Shown: positions 25,749 through 33,985, numbered from the stretch's first letter. The stretch: DNA of 40,193 nucleotides from AC-69 sp044869895 (GCA_044869895.1 JBIOXZ010000193.1:1-40193), one strand, 5' to 3'. Notes: generated from the sequence alone by a model not told the origin. Numbers and translations: made by a program.

Positions 25749-26363
25749 CTATGGCTTCGCCCTCTCGGCGGGGCGCGTGTTCATCCGGAACCCGATCGAA
25801 CATCGAGTTCCGCGACGCGGTCCCTCCACGCTGTGGAACGGCCGGCCGTCCCTGTGTCCGGCGAGCCCGGGGGCGCGCATCAGGGTGAGGCTGCCCGGTC
25901 CGGCGTCCCATCGCTCGATGACCTCGCCCGCCCGGTCGCGGCACACGCTGAACGGCGCGGTGCCGTTGACCGTGACCACGACCACCAGCCGCCGGTACCA
26001 CTTCCCGTCAAGGTGGGGAGTGATGCCGATGGACCCGGGCCCGTACCGGGCGACGCCGGCCTCGTTCGGCCACCACGTCGCCATGCCCGCGATCGCGCGC
26101 CCATTCCTCCGCAGCAGCCCGGCCAGCTCGTCGCGGAGCTCCGCAAGACGCGGGAACTCCTCCATCGGTTCGAGGACGTCGTACCCCTCGATCTCCTGGC
26201 GGACCTGCCCGAACGATCCCTCGAACCGCTGGAACGGACCGCGTTCGAGCTCTCGGCGCAGCGAGCGAAGGAAGGAACCCTCGACGCCGTGCGACACGTG
26301 CGCGTACCCCTGCGCCGCAGTCGCTCTCAGAGGGCGGCGGAGATCGAGTCCCCTCGCGAGCAT
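25749..26363 (-). CDS. 2OG-Fe(II) oxygenase-like protein
   Basis: 204 aa. The C-terminal half has the Fe(II) facial triad pattern: HLDGKW (HxD near residue 117) and a distal His in RPFHSVEGP. A final basic segment (CSIGFRMNT) fits the 2-oxoglutarate-binding end. The N-terminal ~100 residues are helical with no named domain. The substrate is unknown. The frame is open far upstream, but that lies inside the CPBP gene; ATG 26363 lies 5 bp after the CPBP stop and gives a sensible protein. The two genes form a small operon. Confidence 0.75.
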   Translation of the reverse strand: MLARGLDLRRPLRATAAQGYAHVSHGVEGSFLRSLRRELERGPFQRFEGSFGQVRQEIEGYDVLEPMEEFPRLAELRDELAGLLRRNGRAIAGMATWWPNEAGVARYGPGSIGITPHLDGKWYRRLVVVVTVNGTAPFSVCRDRAGEVIERWDAGPGSLTLMRAPGLAGHRDGRPFHSVEGPRRGTRCSIGFRMNTRPAERAKP

Positions 26364-26368
26364 CACGG

Positions 26369-27136
26369 CTACGACCCCGGGAGATGGGTGCGGAACAGGA
26401 TGTAACCGACCCCGGCACCGACATCGAGCAGGAAGTGAGCCACGACGAGCGGCCAGGTCCGACGGGTGCGGGTGAAGAACAAGCCGAAGAACAATCCGAG
26501 CGCCAGGTTGCCGGCGAACCCGCCCCATCCCTGATACAAGTGGTAGGCCCCCCGAAGGAGGGCCGATGCGCCGACCGCGGCCGGCTCGGACAGGCGCAGC
26601 TGCTGGAGCCGGGTGATGAGGTACCCGACGACGATCACCTCCTCGAGCAGCGCCGACTGAGCGGCGTTGAGGAGGAGGACGGGGATCGTCCACCAATGGC
26701 CGAGAGGCGGCACCGGCACGACGAACCGATTCACTCCGAACGCCACGGACACCAGGTAGATCCCGATCCCGGCCGCGCCCACGATGACCGAGAGCACCAC
26801 GCCCGAGGTGAGGTCTCGGCCCGGCCGATTCAATGCCAGGCCGATCTGGCCCACGCCTTGCCCGCTGCTGCGAAGCAAGAACACGACGAGCCAGACGGGG
26901 GCCAGTCCGAACGCGAAGTTCGCGAACTGGGTCGCCAAGCCGACCTGAGGCACGACGTAGACCGTGGCGCCCTTCAGCGGCGCGGACGTCAGGCTGATGA
27001 TCGCGTACACCGCGCTGGCGAGGAGCGAGAGGGACAGGACGAGGATGCACTCCTCGACCAGATTTGCGGGCGAGACTGCCTCCGAGCGCGGCGGCGGCCG
27101 CCGGAAGCGCTTCGCGCGGCGGGTCGGGGCGGCCAC
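26369..27136 (-). CDS. CPBP (CAAX/bacteriocin-processing type) intramembrane protein
   Basis: 255 aa with about six to eight TM helices. The motifs of the CPBP/Abi family are seen in order: EEVIVVGYLITRL (motif 1), a His in LLRGAYHLYQGWGG (motif 2) and VVAHFLLD (motif 3). The Arg expected in the EExxxR motif is Val here, so catalysis is uncertain. The start is GTG 27136, 6 bp after a TAGGCT box. It shares a 26-bp divergent promoter region with the next gene and precedes the 2OG-Fe(II) oxygenase. Known relatives are prenyl-protein or peptide proteases. Confidence 0.87.
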   Translation of the reverse strand: MAAPTRRAKRFRRPPPRSEAVSPANLVEECILVLSLSLLASAVYAIISLTSAPLKGATVYVVPQVGLATQFANFAFGLAPVWLVVFLLRSSGQGVGQIGLALNRPGRDLTSGVVLSVIVGAAGIGIYLVSVAFGVNRFVVPVPPLGHWWTIPVLLLNAAQSALLEEVIVVGYLITRLQQLRLSEPAAVGASALLRGAYHLYQGWGGFAGNLALGLFFGLFFTRTRRTWPLVVAHFLLDVGAGVGYILFRTHLPGS

Positions 27137-27142
27137 GGCCCA

Positions 27143-27152
27143 AGCCTACGAC
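27143..27152. promoter_or_regulatory. Overlapping divergent -10 boxes
   Basis: On minus, TAGGCT (27148-27143) lies 6 bp before GTG 27136 of the CPBP gene. On plus, TACGAC (27147-27152) lies 10 bp before ATG 27163. The two boxes share two bases, and only 26 bp separate the divergent start codons. Confidence 0.45.
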
Positions 27153-27162
27153 GCTCCGCGCG

Positions 27163-27759
27163 ATGACGAACGATACTGAGGGATGCCGAGCAGCGCCCGG
27201 GGTCCGCGCCGGGTCGGCGATCGCGGGGGGCGGTGTGCACGAGGGCTGGCCGGGCGACGACTTCGATGACCTTGCGCGTCCGAGCGGAGTGGGCCCGGGA
27301 CCCGAGGCGGCGGCCGCTCTGGCCTCCGACATCACCGCGGCCCTGGGGGAACCAGCCGATCGGCTGAAGGTGCGCCCCGACCAGGGCGAGATGGCCTGGC
27401 TCGTCCGGGACGGTCGCCGCATCTCCTGGTTCAACCTGGCTGCTGCGGAGCGGACCGGTGGGTCTCGCCGTCCCCGGCTCGTCCGGGCGTTCGCCGGGAT
27501 GATCCGACAGTACGATGCGCTGCGTCCCACGATCGAGGGGCTGGTGGTGGGTCGTCGATATCGATTGCACTACAAGAACGACGAGCTCCGACGGATCTTC
27601 CGCGTGAAGGCGGTGCTCCGGGCGGTTTCGGCGTTCCATCACGCCGAAGGGGTCGCCGGCGCGGGATGGACCCTCACGCTCGAGACGAAGCCCGCCTTCT
27701 ACCGGCCGGTCACCTTCGACGTCGACACCTCGACGCTGGTGGACATCACCCCGATGTGA
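27163..27759 (+). CDS. Hypothetical protein, unrecognised
   Basis: 198 aa, no TM segments, no signal peptide, and no domain I recognise. The first ~40 residues are Gly/Ala-rich and look disordered. A compact region follows from about residue 45 (PEAAAALASDITAALG) with DGRRISWFNLAAAERT, then a basic part (RRYRLHYKNDELRRIFRVK) and a beta-rich end (GWTLTLETKPAFYRPVTFDVD). ATG 27163 lies 10 bp after TACGAC; GTG 27235 is another possible start. Its last 14 bp overlap the convergent pirin gene. The sequence reads like a genuine protein rather than noise. Confidence 0.65.
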   Translation: MTNDTEGCRAAPGVRAGSAIAGGGVHEGWPGDDFDDLARPSGVGPGPEAAAALASDITAALGEPADRLKVRPDQGEMAWLVRDGRRISWFNLAAAERTGGSRRPRLVRAFAGMIRQYDALRPTIEGLVVGRRYRLHYKNDELRRIFRVKAVLRAVSAFHHAEGVAGAGWTLTLETKPAFYRPVTFDVDTSTLVDITPM

Positions 27760-28465
27760 GGCCGTCGAGCGTCACGTCGACCAGGATCAGCTCCGTGGGC
27801 GCATCAGCCTCGATCGCGATCTGGGGCTCGCCGGCGATCTTCGCTGCGTCGCCGGTCCCGAGCTTCTCGTCGTTCAGCCGAACCGATCCATCGATCACGT
27901 AGAGGTATCCCCCGTGCCCCGGGGCGAACGTCTGGCTCACCTTGGTGCCCGGCTCCAGTTGTGACACAAAGACCGCCGCGTCCTGGTGCACTAGGACGGC
28001 ATCGCCGTGATCGCCGGAGATCACCTTGAGGAGGCGACCCTTCCGATCCTCCTCGGTGAAGAACTTCTGCTCCACACCGGGCGGGAGCCCGCGTTCGGCG
28101 GGCATGATCCACATCTGGATGAATCGCAGAGGCTCGGCGTCCGATCCGTTCTGCTCCGAGTGCCACGCGCCCGATCCCAGGGTCATCCGCTGCACGGATC
28201 CAGCAGGCAGCATCCCCGGAGGTCCGCCAACGTCGTCCTGATGCCGGAACGTCCCCTCGACGACATAGGTGAGTCCCTCGATGTCGCGATGGGGGTGCAA
28301 GGGCCAGACGGCGCCGGGGATCAGCCGGTCGTCGTTGAACACGCGAAGCGTGCCGAAGCCCATGTTGGCCGGGTCCTGGTACTCATCGAACGAGAAGTGC
28401 CACCGGGCGTGGAACCAGCCACCCGACTTCTCGTAGATCTCCGGGTCGCGACGAACCTCGATCAT
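27746..28465 (-). CDS. Pirin family protein
   Basis: 239 aa bicupin, probably cytoplasmic. The N-terminal cupin has the metal-binding pattern HPHRDIEGLTYVVEG and a second His/Glu in WHSEQNG. The C-terminal cupin has PGHGGYLYVIDGSVRLN. Some pirins act as quercetin 2,3-dioxygenases and others as regulators; activity here is not shown. ATG 28465 follows GAGGGGG at a usable distance. Its 3' end overlaps the 3' end of the plus-strand hypothetical gene by 14 bp. Confidence 0.92.
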   Translation of the reverse strand: MIEVRRDPEIYEKSGGWFHARWHFSFDEYQDPANMGFGTLRVFNDDRLIPGAVWPLHPHRDIEGLTYVVEGTFRHQDDVGGPPGMLPAGSVQRMTLGSGAWHSEQNGSDAEPLRFIQMWIMPAERGLPPGVEQKFFTEEDRKGRLLKVISGDHGDAVLVHQDAAVFVSQLEPGTKVSQTFAPGHGGYLYVIDGSVRLNDEKLGTGDAAKIAGEPQIAIEADAPTELILVDVTLDGLTSG

Positions 28466-28522
28466 GGCGAACCCCCTCGAAGGACGATGCCACGACAACG
28501 AACGACCGTGGACCAGTGAACG

Positions 28523-28978
28523 CTACCAGCCGCCCGTGCAAGCGCCAGCAGTCGCCGCGTTCACCCTTCCGAAGCTGACCACGCCGCCGGTCACCGCGGC
28601 GCACAGATATGCGGAGCCGGTGGAGGTCACAAGGACAACGCTCGTCGGGGTAACGCCGCGGATGCTCACCGCACTCGCGGTTGGGTCTCCGCTCGTGTAT
28701 CGGATGGACGGGTCGAACAGCGAGGCCTGCTCAGGGTCGAACCCCGTCAACGTGGCGTTCTCGGCGAGATAGGCGCTCGCTCCCCGCGCGGCCGTCTGGA
28801 GCCTGGCCTGCGCGCGGAGATCCCTGGCTTTCTCCCACTGCGCAATCGCCTCCCGATCGTGATTCGCTTCCTCTTGGCCGGAAAGAGCGAACGGCACGAC
28901 GACGAGGGCTCCCGCAACCAAAGCCACGATCATCAGGAACCAGGAGCTGGTCGCGCCGAGGTCCTCCCGAGCCTGCAT
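28523..28978 (-). CDS. Pilin-like membrane-anchored protein
   Basis: 151 aa. A short cytoplasmic head (MQAREDLGATSS) is followed by one hydrophobic helix (WFLMIVALVAGALVVVPFAL), an extended helix rich in Glu, Arg and Gln (about 35-70), and a globular end with two cysteines (YLCAAV and AGACTGGW, near the terminus). This resembles type IV pilin-like subunits with a C-terminal disulfide. However, the canonical prepilin cleavage motif (G-F-T-L-[IV]-E) is absent and there are no assembly genes nearby. Function is unknown. Confidence 0.6.
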   Translation of the reverse strand: MQAREDLGATSSWFLMIVALVAGALVVVPFALSGQEEANHDREAIAQWEKARDLRAQARLQTAARGASAYLAENATLTGFDPEQASLFDPSIRYTSGDPTASAVSIRGVTPTSVVLVTSTGSAYLCAAVTGGVVSFGRVNAATAGACTGGW

Positions 28979-29059
28979 GATCCCGCAGCCGGGGGTCGAT
29001 CCGGCCTCCCCGGGTCCATCGGCACCGGGGCCTGGGCGCTGAAGTGGCTGGTCGGACGG

Positions 29060-29293
29060 CTAGAGTTGGAGGACGGGGCAGGTGAGGGTGCGCGTGACGC
29101 CCTCGACCGCCTGGATCGGCATCACGATGGACTTGGCCAGTTCGTCAAGGTCGACCGCCTCTCCTCGGGCGATCACGTCGTACGGGCCGGTCACGCCATC
29201 GACGGTCGAGATGCCCTTGATCTGGCCGATCTCCCTGGTGACGTTGCTGGCCTTGCCGACCTCCGTCTGGATCAGGATGTAGGCGCTGACCAC
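29060..29293 (-). CDS. Stand-alone AsnC/Lrp-type ligand-binding (RAM) protein
   Basis: 77 aa, a single RAM domain with no DNA-binding domain: AYILIQTEVGKASNV, GPYDVIARGEA and VEGVTRTLTCPVL. Such proteins form rings and may sense amino acids. The start is GTG 29293 preceded by GAGGGGG. A TACGAT box lies 30 bp upstream. It follows the sugar-kinase gene by 117 bp, on the same strand. Confidence 0.88.
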   Translation of the reverse strand: MVSAYILIQTEVGKASNVTREIGQIKGISTVDGVTGPYDVIARGEAVDLDELAKSIVMPIQAVEGVTRTLTCPVLQL

Positions 29294-29323
29294 GGGAACC
29301 CCCTCGTGCGGAACGTCCGGGCC

Positions 29324-29329
29324 ATCGTA
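29324..29329 (-). promoter_or_regulatory. Possible -10 box (TACGAT) of the RAM-domain gene
   Basis: TACGAT ends 30 bp before GTG 29293, leaving a leader that holds GAGGGGG. The surrounding 117-bp gap between the kinase and RAM genes has no other feature I can support. Confidence 0.35.
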
Positions 29330-29410
29330 TGCGAAGGATCGGTGCTCGCGCGAACTGCCCGGCATGGCGCTGGAGGGCGTGTTCGACCCCGCCACGGGCG
29401 ATGCGCTCCG

Positions 29411-30352
29411 CTAACCGAGCGTTCGGACCTCCGCCCGTTTCGAGAGCTCGACGGCCCAGGTTTGGTCCAGCCGCCCGGCCCCGGGCATGTCGGCGTTCGC
29501 CGCCGCTGCCCCCAAGGCCATCGCCAGCGCGTCGGCCCACGTGGCGCGGCGGTCGAGCGCCGTGACCAACCCGCCAAGGAACGCGTCGCCGCTTCCCACC
29601 GGGTAGGGACCGCGCTCGTACAGCCGAGCCCCGAGCACCGCGCCGCCCGAGGTCACGACGACGGCTCCCTCCGCTCCGCGGGTCACGATGGCCGCCCGTC
29701 CGTCGCCGTCCATGCGCCATCGGAGTTCCTCGGCCGCTGCCTTCGCGTCCTCCAGCGTGTCGACCTTCGTACCGAGGAGCGTTCCCGCCTCCTCCGCGTT
29801 CACCTTGACGACCTGCGGCCCGGTCGACACCCCGAGGAGCAGGGCCTCGTCCCGGGCATCGAGGGCCACCGGCACCCCTGCCGTGCGTGCCAGGCGGATC
29901 AGGCGGGCATAGCCGTCGTCGGGGGCGCCGACCGGCAGGTTTCCCGAAAGAGTCATCCAGGCCGATGCGGGTAGGAGGTCCCGGACGATCCCCTCCAGGT
30001 GCTCCCAGCCCGCGGCGCCGATCTCCCATCCACGCTCGTAGAACTCGGTCAGGCCCCGGCCGGTCAGGTCGGCGACGGAGAGCGAGGCCCGGGTCTCGCC
30101 CTCCACCCAGGCGAAGCGGGATGGAACCCCTTCCGCCGCAAGGGCCTCTTCGATCCACCGTCCCGCGTGCCCGGCAAGAACTCCGGTCGCGGTCACGTCC
30201 GCCCCCAACGCGTGCGCGGAGCGGGCCACGTTCAACCCCTTGCCCCCGGGAACCTGGACGAACTCGGTTGGACGGTGGATGGCGCCAACCTCGACCCGGT
30301 CGACTTCGAACAGCTTGTCCACGGATGGGCTTGCGGCGACGCAAAGGATCAC
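29411..30352 (-). CDS. 1-phosphofructokinase-like (FruK/LacC type) PfkB kinase
   Basis: 313 aa PfkB-family kinase. The sugar-binding segment VPGGKGLNVARSAHALGA near the N-terminus and the catalytic loop GPYPVGSGDAFLGG (Asp as base) are intact. The pattern is that of the hexose-phosphate kinases FruK and LacC, which phosphorylate fructose 1-phosphate or tagatose 6-phosphate; the exact substrate is unclear. GTG 30352 overlaps the upstream kinase TGA as GTGA. It is the last gene of the sugar cluster. Confidence 0.9.
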   Translation of the reverse strand: MILCVAASPSVDKLFEVDRVEVGAIHRPTEFVQVPGGKGLNVARSAHALGADVTATGVLAGHAGRWIEEALAAEGVPSRFAWVEGETRASLSVADLTGRGLTEFYERGWEIGAAGWEHLEGIVRDLLPASAWMTLSGNLPVGAPDDGYARLIRLARTAGVPVALDARDEALLLGVSTGPQVVKVNAEEAGTLLGTKVDTLEDAKAAAEELRWRMDGDGRAAIVTRGAEGAVVVTSGGAVLGARLYERGPYPVGSGDAFLGGLVTALDRRATWADALAMALGAAAANADMPGAGRLDQTWAVELSKRAEVRTLG

Positions 30353-31278
30353 GCCACCGACTCCAAGGCGGCCACCGCCTCGTCCATCGTCGGCTGGGCG
30401 GCTGTCCCGCCGGCCGCTCGCGTCGAGAGTGAGCCGCACGCCACCGCGAGCTGGAGAGACCGAGACAGTGGAAGGCCGGCCAGCCATCCGGCCAGGAACC
30501 CGGCGTCGAAGCTGTCACCTGCGCCGGTCGTATCGACGACGTCGGCGGGGATGGATTCGGAGCGGACCACCTCTTCACCCCACAGAGCCAGGCCCCCGCC
30601 CTGCCCGAACTTCACCGCCACGATCGAGCCCCGCTCGGCCAGCGTGAGCGCTGCGACGTCGATGTCGTCCACGCCGGTGATGGATCGGGCCTCCACCGAG
30701 TTGGGAAGGAAGCAATCGGTCTGTGACAGGAGTGACAGCAGGCCCCCGTCCCATTCGTCCGCCGGATCCCAATTGGGGTCGATCGAGGTGCTGACCCCGG
30801 CCTCGTGGGCCTCGCGGAACAGCGCGGGAAGGTCGGGGGCCAGGCCCGCCTGCAGGAAATAGGACGACACGTGGATGTGGCGGGCGCTTCGACGGAGCGC
30901 GTGATCGATGACCCCCTTCCGGCGGTGGGCCATCGCTCCCATCGCGCTGAGCGTGGCCCGGTCCTCGCCCTTCGATAGCACCACCGATAGGCCGGTCGGC
31001 CGACTCGGATCCACCACGAGGCCCTGTGTGTCCACATCGCGCTCCGCCAGCGCGTCCAGCATGAACCGGCCGAACACGTCCTCCCCGACCACGCCGGAGA
31101 AGGCAACGCGCAGGCCGAGGCGCGCGGCTCCGCACGCGGCGATCGCCCCGGAGCCCCCGATCACCAGATCGGCTCGATCGATGAGCTTCTCGGCCTGGCC
31201 GAACTCAGGTACGACGTCGCCCCGGACGATCAGGTCGGGATTGGCGTCGCCGAGGACGAGGAGGTCGAAGTCGGCCAT
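30349..31278 (-). CDS. PfkB-family carbohydrate kinase (ribokinase type)
   Basis: 309 aa. The N-terminus DLLVLGDANPDLIVRGD, the GGSGAIAACGAARLG segment and the C-terminal signature DTTGAGDSFDAGF with catalytic Asp are present. It belongs to the ribokinase side of PfkB and phosphorylates a sugar, substrate unknown. ATG 31278; a TAGTGT box lies 12 bp upstream, so it may also be transcribed separately. It is coupled to the FruK-like gene by a GTGA overlap, which suggests two successive phosphorylation steps or two sugars from the cluster. Confidence 0.9.
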   Translation of the reverse strand: MADFDLLVLGDANPDLIVRGDVVPEFGQAEKLIDRADLVIGGSGAIAACGAARLGLRVAFSGVVGEDVFGRFMLDALAERDVDTQGLVVDPSRPTGLSVVLSKGEDRATLSAMGAMAHRRKGVIDHALRRSARHIHVSSYFLQAGLAPDLPALFREAHEAGVSTSIDPNWDPADEWDGGLLSLLSQTDCFLPNSVEARSITGVDDIDVAALTLAERGSIVAVKFGQGGGLALWGEEVVRSESIPADVVDTTGAGDSFDAGFLAGWLAGLPLSRSLQLAVACGSLSTRAAGGTAAQPTMDEAVAALESVA

Positions 31279-31290
31279 GGGATCGCCGAC

Positions 31291-31296
31291 ACACTA
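31291..31296 (-). promoter_or_regulatory. Possible -10 box (TAGTGT) of the PfkB gene
   Basis: TAGTGT ends 12 bp before ATG 31278 in a 26-bp gap; it may give an internal promoter. Confidence 0.25.
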
Positions 31297-31304
31297 GCCG
31301 ACGA

Positions 31305-31862
31305 TCAGGTCCGTGCCTCTCGCTCCCTCCGCCGCTCGGAGAGGTGATCGGCCACCCCGATGCTCGTGAACGGAAGCACCGGGGCGAGAAGCAGCGCGAT
31401 GACGGTGGCGGAGCGGACGAGGATGAACACGTACGCGGAGACCACCAGGACGGCGACGGCCCGGGCTTTCCAATTGTGAGTGACGTCGGCGCGCATCGCA
31501 ACGATCCCTCCCGCTCCCACCCCGGCGACGAAGCCCGTGACCGCGTCGCCCGCCAGGGCCGAGACGGGGGCACCGACGAGGATCGTGAGGAGCAGGGCCA
31601 TTGCCGTGGCCCCAGAGGCCCGCGGATGCTCCGAGAGGAAGGCGAGCGCGAGGAAGACGAACGGCAGGAGGACCAGACCGAAGGCGATGTACGGCGCGGC
31701 GAACGGCGCGCTTTCCTCGTGCGAGCCCTCCGCGACGAGGCCGGTCACCAGCGACCAGTAGCCGGGCACGAGCAGAAGCGTTGCCAGCGTGATCGCTCTC
31801 CACTTGCGCCGCGGCGAGAGTGGCGCGACCCCCGCGAGGATCGATCGCTTCGCTCGGGCCAC
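31305..31862 (-). CDS. Unknown polytopic membrane protein in the sugar cluster
   Basis: 185 aa with about five TM helices and a basic C-terminal tail (DHLSERRREREART). I recognise no family. GTG 31862 is 7 bp after the malG-type gene stop, and the next gene follows 26 bp later, so it sits inside the operon. Its place between transporter and kinases suggests an accessory membrane role, but nothing in the sequence says which. Confidence 0.7.
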   Translation of the reverse strand: MARAKRSILAGVAPLSPRRKWRAITLATLLLVPGYWSLVTGLVAEGSHEESAPFAAPYIAFGLVLLPFVFLALAFLSEHPRASGATAMALLLTILVGAPVSALAGDAVTGFVAGVGAGGIVAMRADVTHNWKARAVAVLVVSAYVFILVRSATVIALLLAPVLPFTSIGVADHLSERRREREART

Positions 31863-31869
31863 CGTCGGC

Positions 31870-32829
31870 TCAGCCCTTGACCGCCCCGGCCGTGAGCCCG
31901 CGCACGAAGTACTTCTGTAGAGAGAAGAACACGACCAGGGGCAGGGCCATCGAGATGAACGCGGCCGATGTCAGCAGCTGCCAGTTCTCTCCGCGTGAGC
32001 CGACGAGATTGGCCAGGTTGAGGGTGAGGACCTGGACGCTCCGCTCGCCTCCCAGGAAGACGTACGCCACGAGCAGGTCGTTCCAGACCCAGAGAAATTG
32101 GAAGATGGCGAACGCTGCGAGCGCCGGGACCGAGAGGGGAACGATGAGCCGCCAGAAGATCGTGAAGTGGTCGGCGCCGTCGATCTTCGCCGATTCGATG
32201 ATCGACGACGGCAGGGATCCGATGTAGTTGCGCAAGAGGTAGACCGCGAGCGGCAGTCCGAACCCCGTGTGCGCCAGCCACACCGCCAGGAAGGTGCCGT
32301 TCAGGTGGAGCTGGGGGAAGACCACGTAATCGAACAGCGTCGCCCCGTTGACGTACAGCTTCAGGATCGGGATCAGCGCCATCTGCAGCGGAACGACGAG
32401 GAGGCCCACGACGATCACGAAGAGGATGTAGCGTCCCTTGAAATCCATCCAGGAGAACGCGTAGGCGGCGAAGGCAGCGATCGTGATTGGAATGACGGTC
32501 GACGGGATCGTCACCGCGAGGCTGTTGAGAAACGAGTTGCCGAGGCCGCCCGCGTCGATGGCGGAGCGATAGTTCTCGATCGTCCATGCCCCAGCCTGGA
32601 ACGGGTGAGCGAACGCGGTCCACCACCCGCTGGTGTTGACGAGGTCCTCGCTCCGGAAGGAGGTGATGAGCACGCCCAGAGCGGGGATCAGCCACAGGAT
32701 GCAGACGGCAACGATCGTGAGACGCACGAACCATCCGCCCGTGCGGACCTCCCCGACCCCTCGTCCTTGGGGTGCTGCGACGACGGGCTCGGCGGCCTCC
32801 TCGACGTCCCCGGCCTGCGCCAGGCTCAT
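31870..32829 (-). CDS. Carbohydrate ABC transporter permease (MalG type)
   Basis: 319 aa with six TM helices. The EAA loop that docks the ATPase is visible (SIIESAKIDGADHFTIFWRL). The C-terminus reads FFSLQKYFVRGLTAGAVKG, typical of MalG-type permeases. ATG 32829 overlaps the upstream permease TGA as ATGA; residues upstream in frame lie inside that gene. It pairs with the MalF-type permease to import the sugar. Confidence 0.94.
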   Translation of the reverse strand: MSLAQAGDVEEAAEPVVAAPQGRGVGEVRTGGWFVRLTIVAVCILWLIPALGVLITSFRSEDLVNTSGWWTAFAHPFQAGAWTIENYRSAIDAGGLGNSFLNSLAVTIPSTVIPITIAAFAAYAFSWMDFKGRYILFVIVVGLLVVPLQMALIPILKLYVNGATLFDYVVFPQLHLNGTFLAVWLAHTGFGLPLAVYLLRNYIGSLPSSIIESAKIDGADHFTIFWRLIVPLSVPALAAFAIFQFLWVWNDLLVAYVFLGGERSVQVLTLNLANLVGSRGENWQLLTSAAFISMALPLVVFFSLQKYFVRGLTAGAVKG

Positions 32830-33977
32830 CGGATCATCTCTTCCTCGCGGAACCTGCGGACGTTCCAAACCATCACCGGGATCACCACGATGAACAAGAC
32901 CACGGCGATGGCGGCCCCCTTCCCGAAGTCCTGCCCGATGAAGAACCACCGGATCATGCGCTCCGCGATGACCTCCGTCTGATTGAGCTCCGCGTTGCCC
33001 ATCACGAAGACGATGTCGAAGACCTTGAGCGAGTTGATGACCATGTAGGTGGCCACCACGACGATCGTCGGAAGGATGCTCGGCACGATGATCCGCCGGA
33101 AAACCTGCCACTCGGAGGCGCCGTCGATGCGGGATGCCTCGATGATCTCGTCCGGGATCGACTTGATGGCGGCGGACAGGACGACCATAGCGAACCCGGT
33201 CTGCATCCAGACCATGATCACCATGAGATAGAGGTTGTTCCACGGGTGCTGCGAGAGCCAGTCCACCGGGTTCTGGCCGAGCCCGAGCATGATCCCGTTC
33301 AACAGCCCGATGTTGGAGCCGAACCCCGCGGGACGGAAGCTGTAGATCAAACGCCATGTGATCGACGCCCCGGCGAAGGAGATGGCCATGGGGAGGAAGA
33401 TGATCGACTTGGCCACGGCCTCCCCGCGGCGCAGCCGGTCGGCGAGGGTGGCGAACGCCAGGCCGATAGCGACGGCGGCCGTGGGGACGAGGATCATCCA
33501 TCCCAGGGTGTTACGGATCGCCCGGAGCATGCTTTCGTTGGTGAAGACGAATTTGAAGTTGCCGAGTCCCACGAAGTTCTGAGACTGCGCATCCTTGAAG
33601 CTGATCAGGATCGTGTTAATCACCGGATAGACGAGAAAGACGCTCAACAGCACCATCGCGGGTCCGACGAAGATCCACGGGCGGACCCCTTCACGGTAGC
33701 GTTGAGGGAGCAGCTCGACGGCTCGGTTCATCGCCCAGTACAGGAAGAAGACGCCGCCCACCCCCACCACGACGGCCACCCCGACAACGATGACTCGGTT
33801 GGCCTCGGAGTCACGCAGGAAATCGAACGTCACCCACAAGGTGTAAAAGGCGGCGATCGGGATCGCCACGACTCCCACGACGCGTAGGGCGAAGATCCAG
33901 AGCGCGTTCCCGCGAGGTGGTGGGGCCGTCGTCGCGACGGCTCCACCACCAGCCGGTGCTCGACCGATCTTCGACAC
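32826..33977 (-). CDS. Carbohydrate ABC transporter permease (MalF type) with extra N-terminal helices
   Basis: 383 aa. After a short Gly/Ala/Pro head there are two helices (FALRVVGVVAIPIAAFYTLWV and VIVVGVAVVVGVGGVFFLYW) before the usual six-helix core that begins at PWIFVGPAMVLLSVFLVYP. The EAA loop reads DEIIEASRIDGASEWQVFRR. The extra pair resembles long MalF-like forms. The start is GTG 33977, 8 bp after the binding-protein stop. ATGA overlap into the MalG-type gene. Confidence 0.92.
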   Translation of the reverse strand: MSKIGRAPAGGGAVATTAPPPRGNALWIFALRVVGVVAIPIAAFYTLWVTFDFLRDSEANRVIVVGVAVVVGVGGVFFLYWAMNRAVELLPQRYREGVRPWIFVGPAMVLLSVFLVYPVINTILISFKDAQSQNFVGLGNFKFVFTNESMLRAIRNTLGWMILVPTAAVAIGLAFATLADRLRRGEAVAKSIIFLPMAISFAGASITWRLIYSFRPAGFGSNIGLLNGIMLGLGQNPVDWLSQHPWNNLYLMVIMVWMQTGFAMVVLSAAIKSIPDEIIEASRIDGASEWQVFRRIIVPSILPTIVVVATYMVINSLKVFDIVFVMGNAELNQTEVIAERMIRWFFIGQDFGKGAAIAVVLFIVVIPVMVWNVRRFREEEMIR

Positions 33978-33985
33978 GAGCGACC

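Noticed and set aside
28979..29059. Further small gene between the pilin-like and RAM genes
   Set aside because: Only 81 bp with no ribosome binding site and start pair; nothing supportable.
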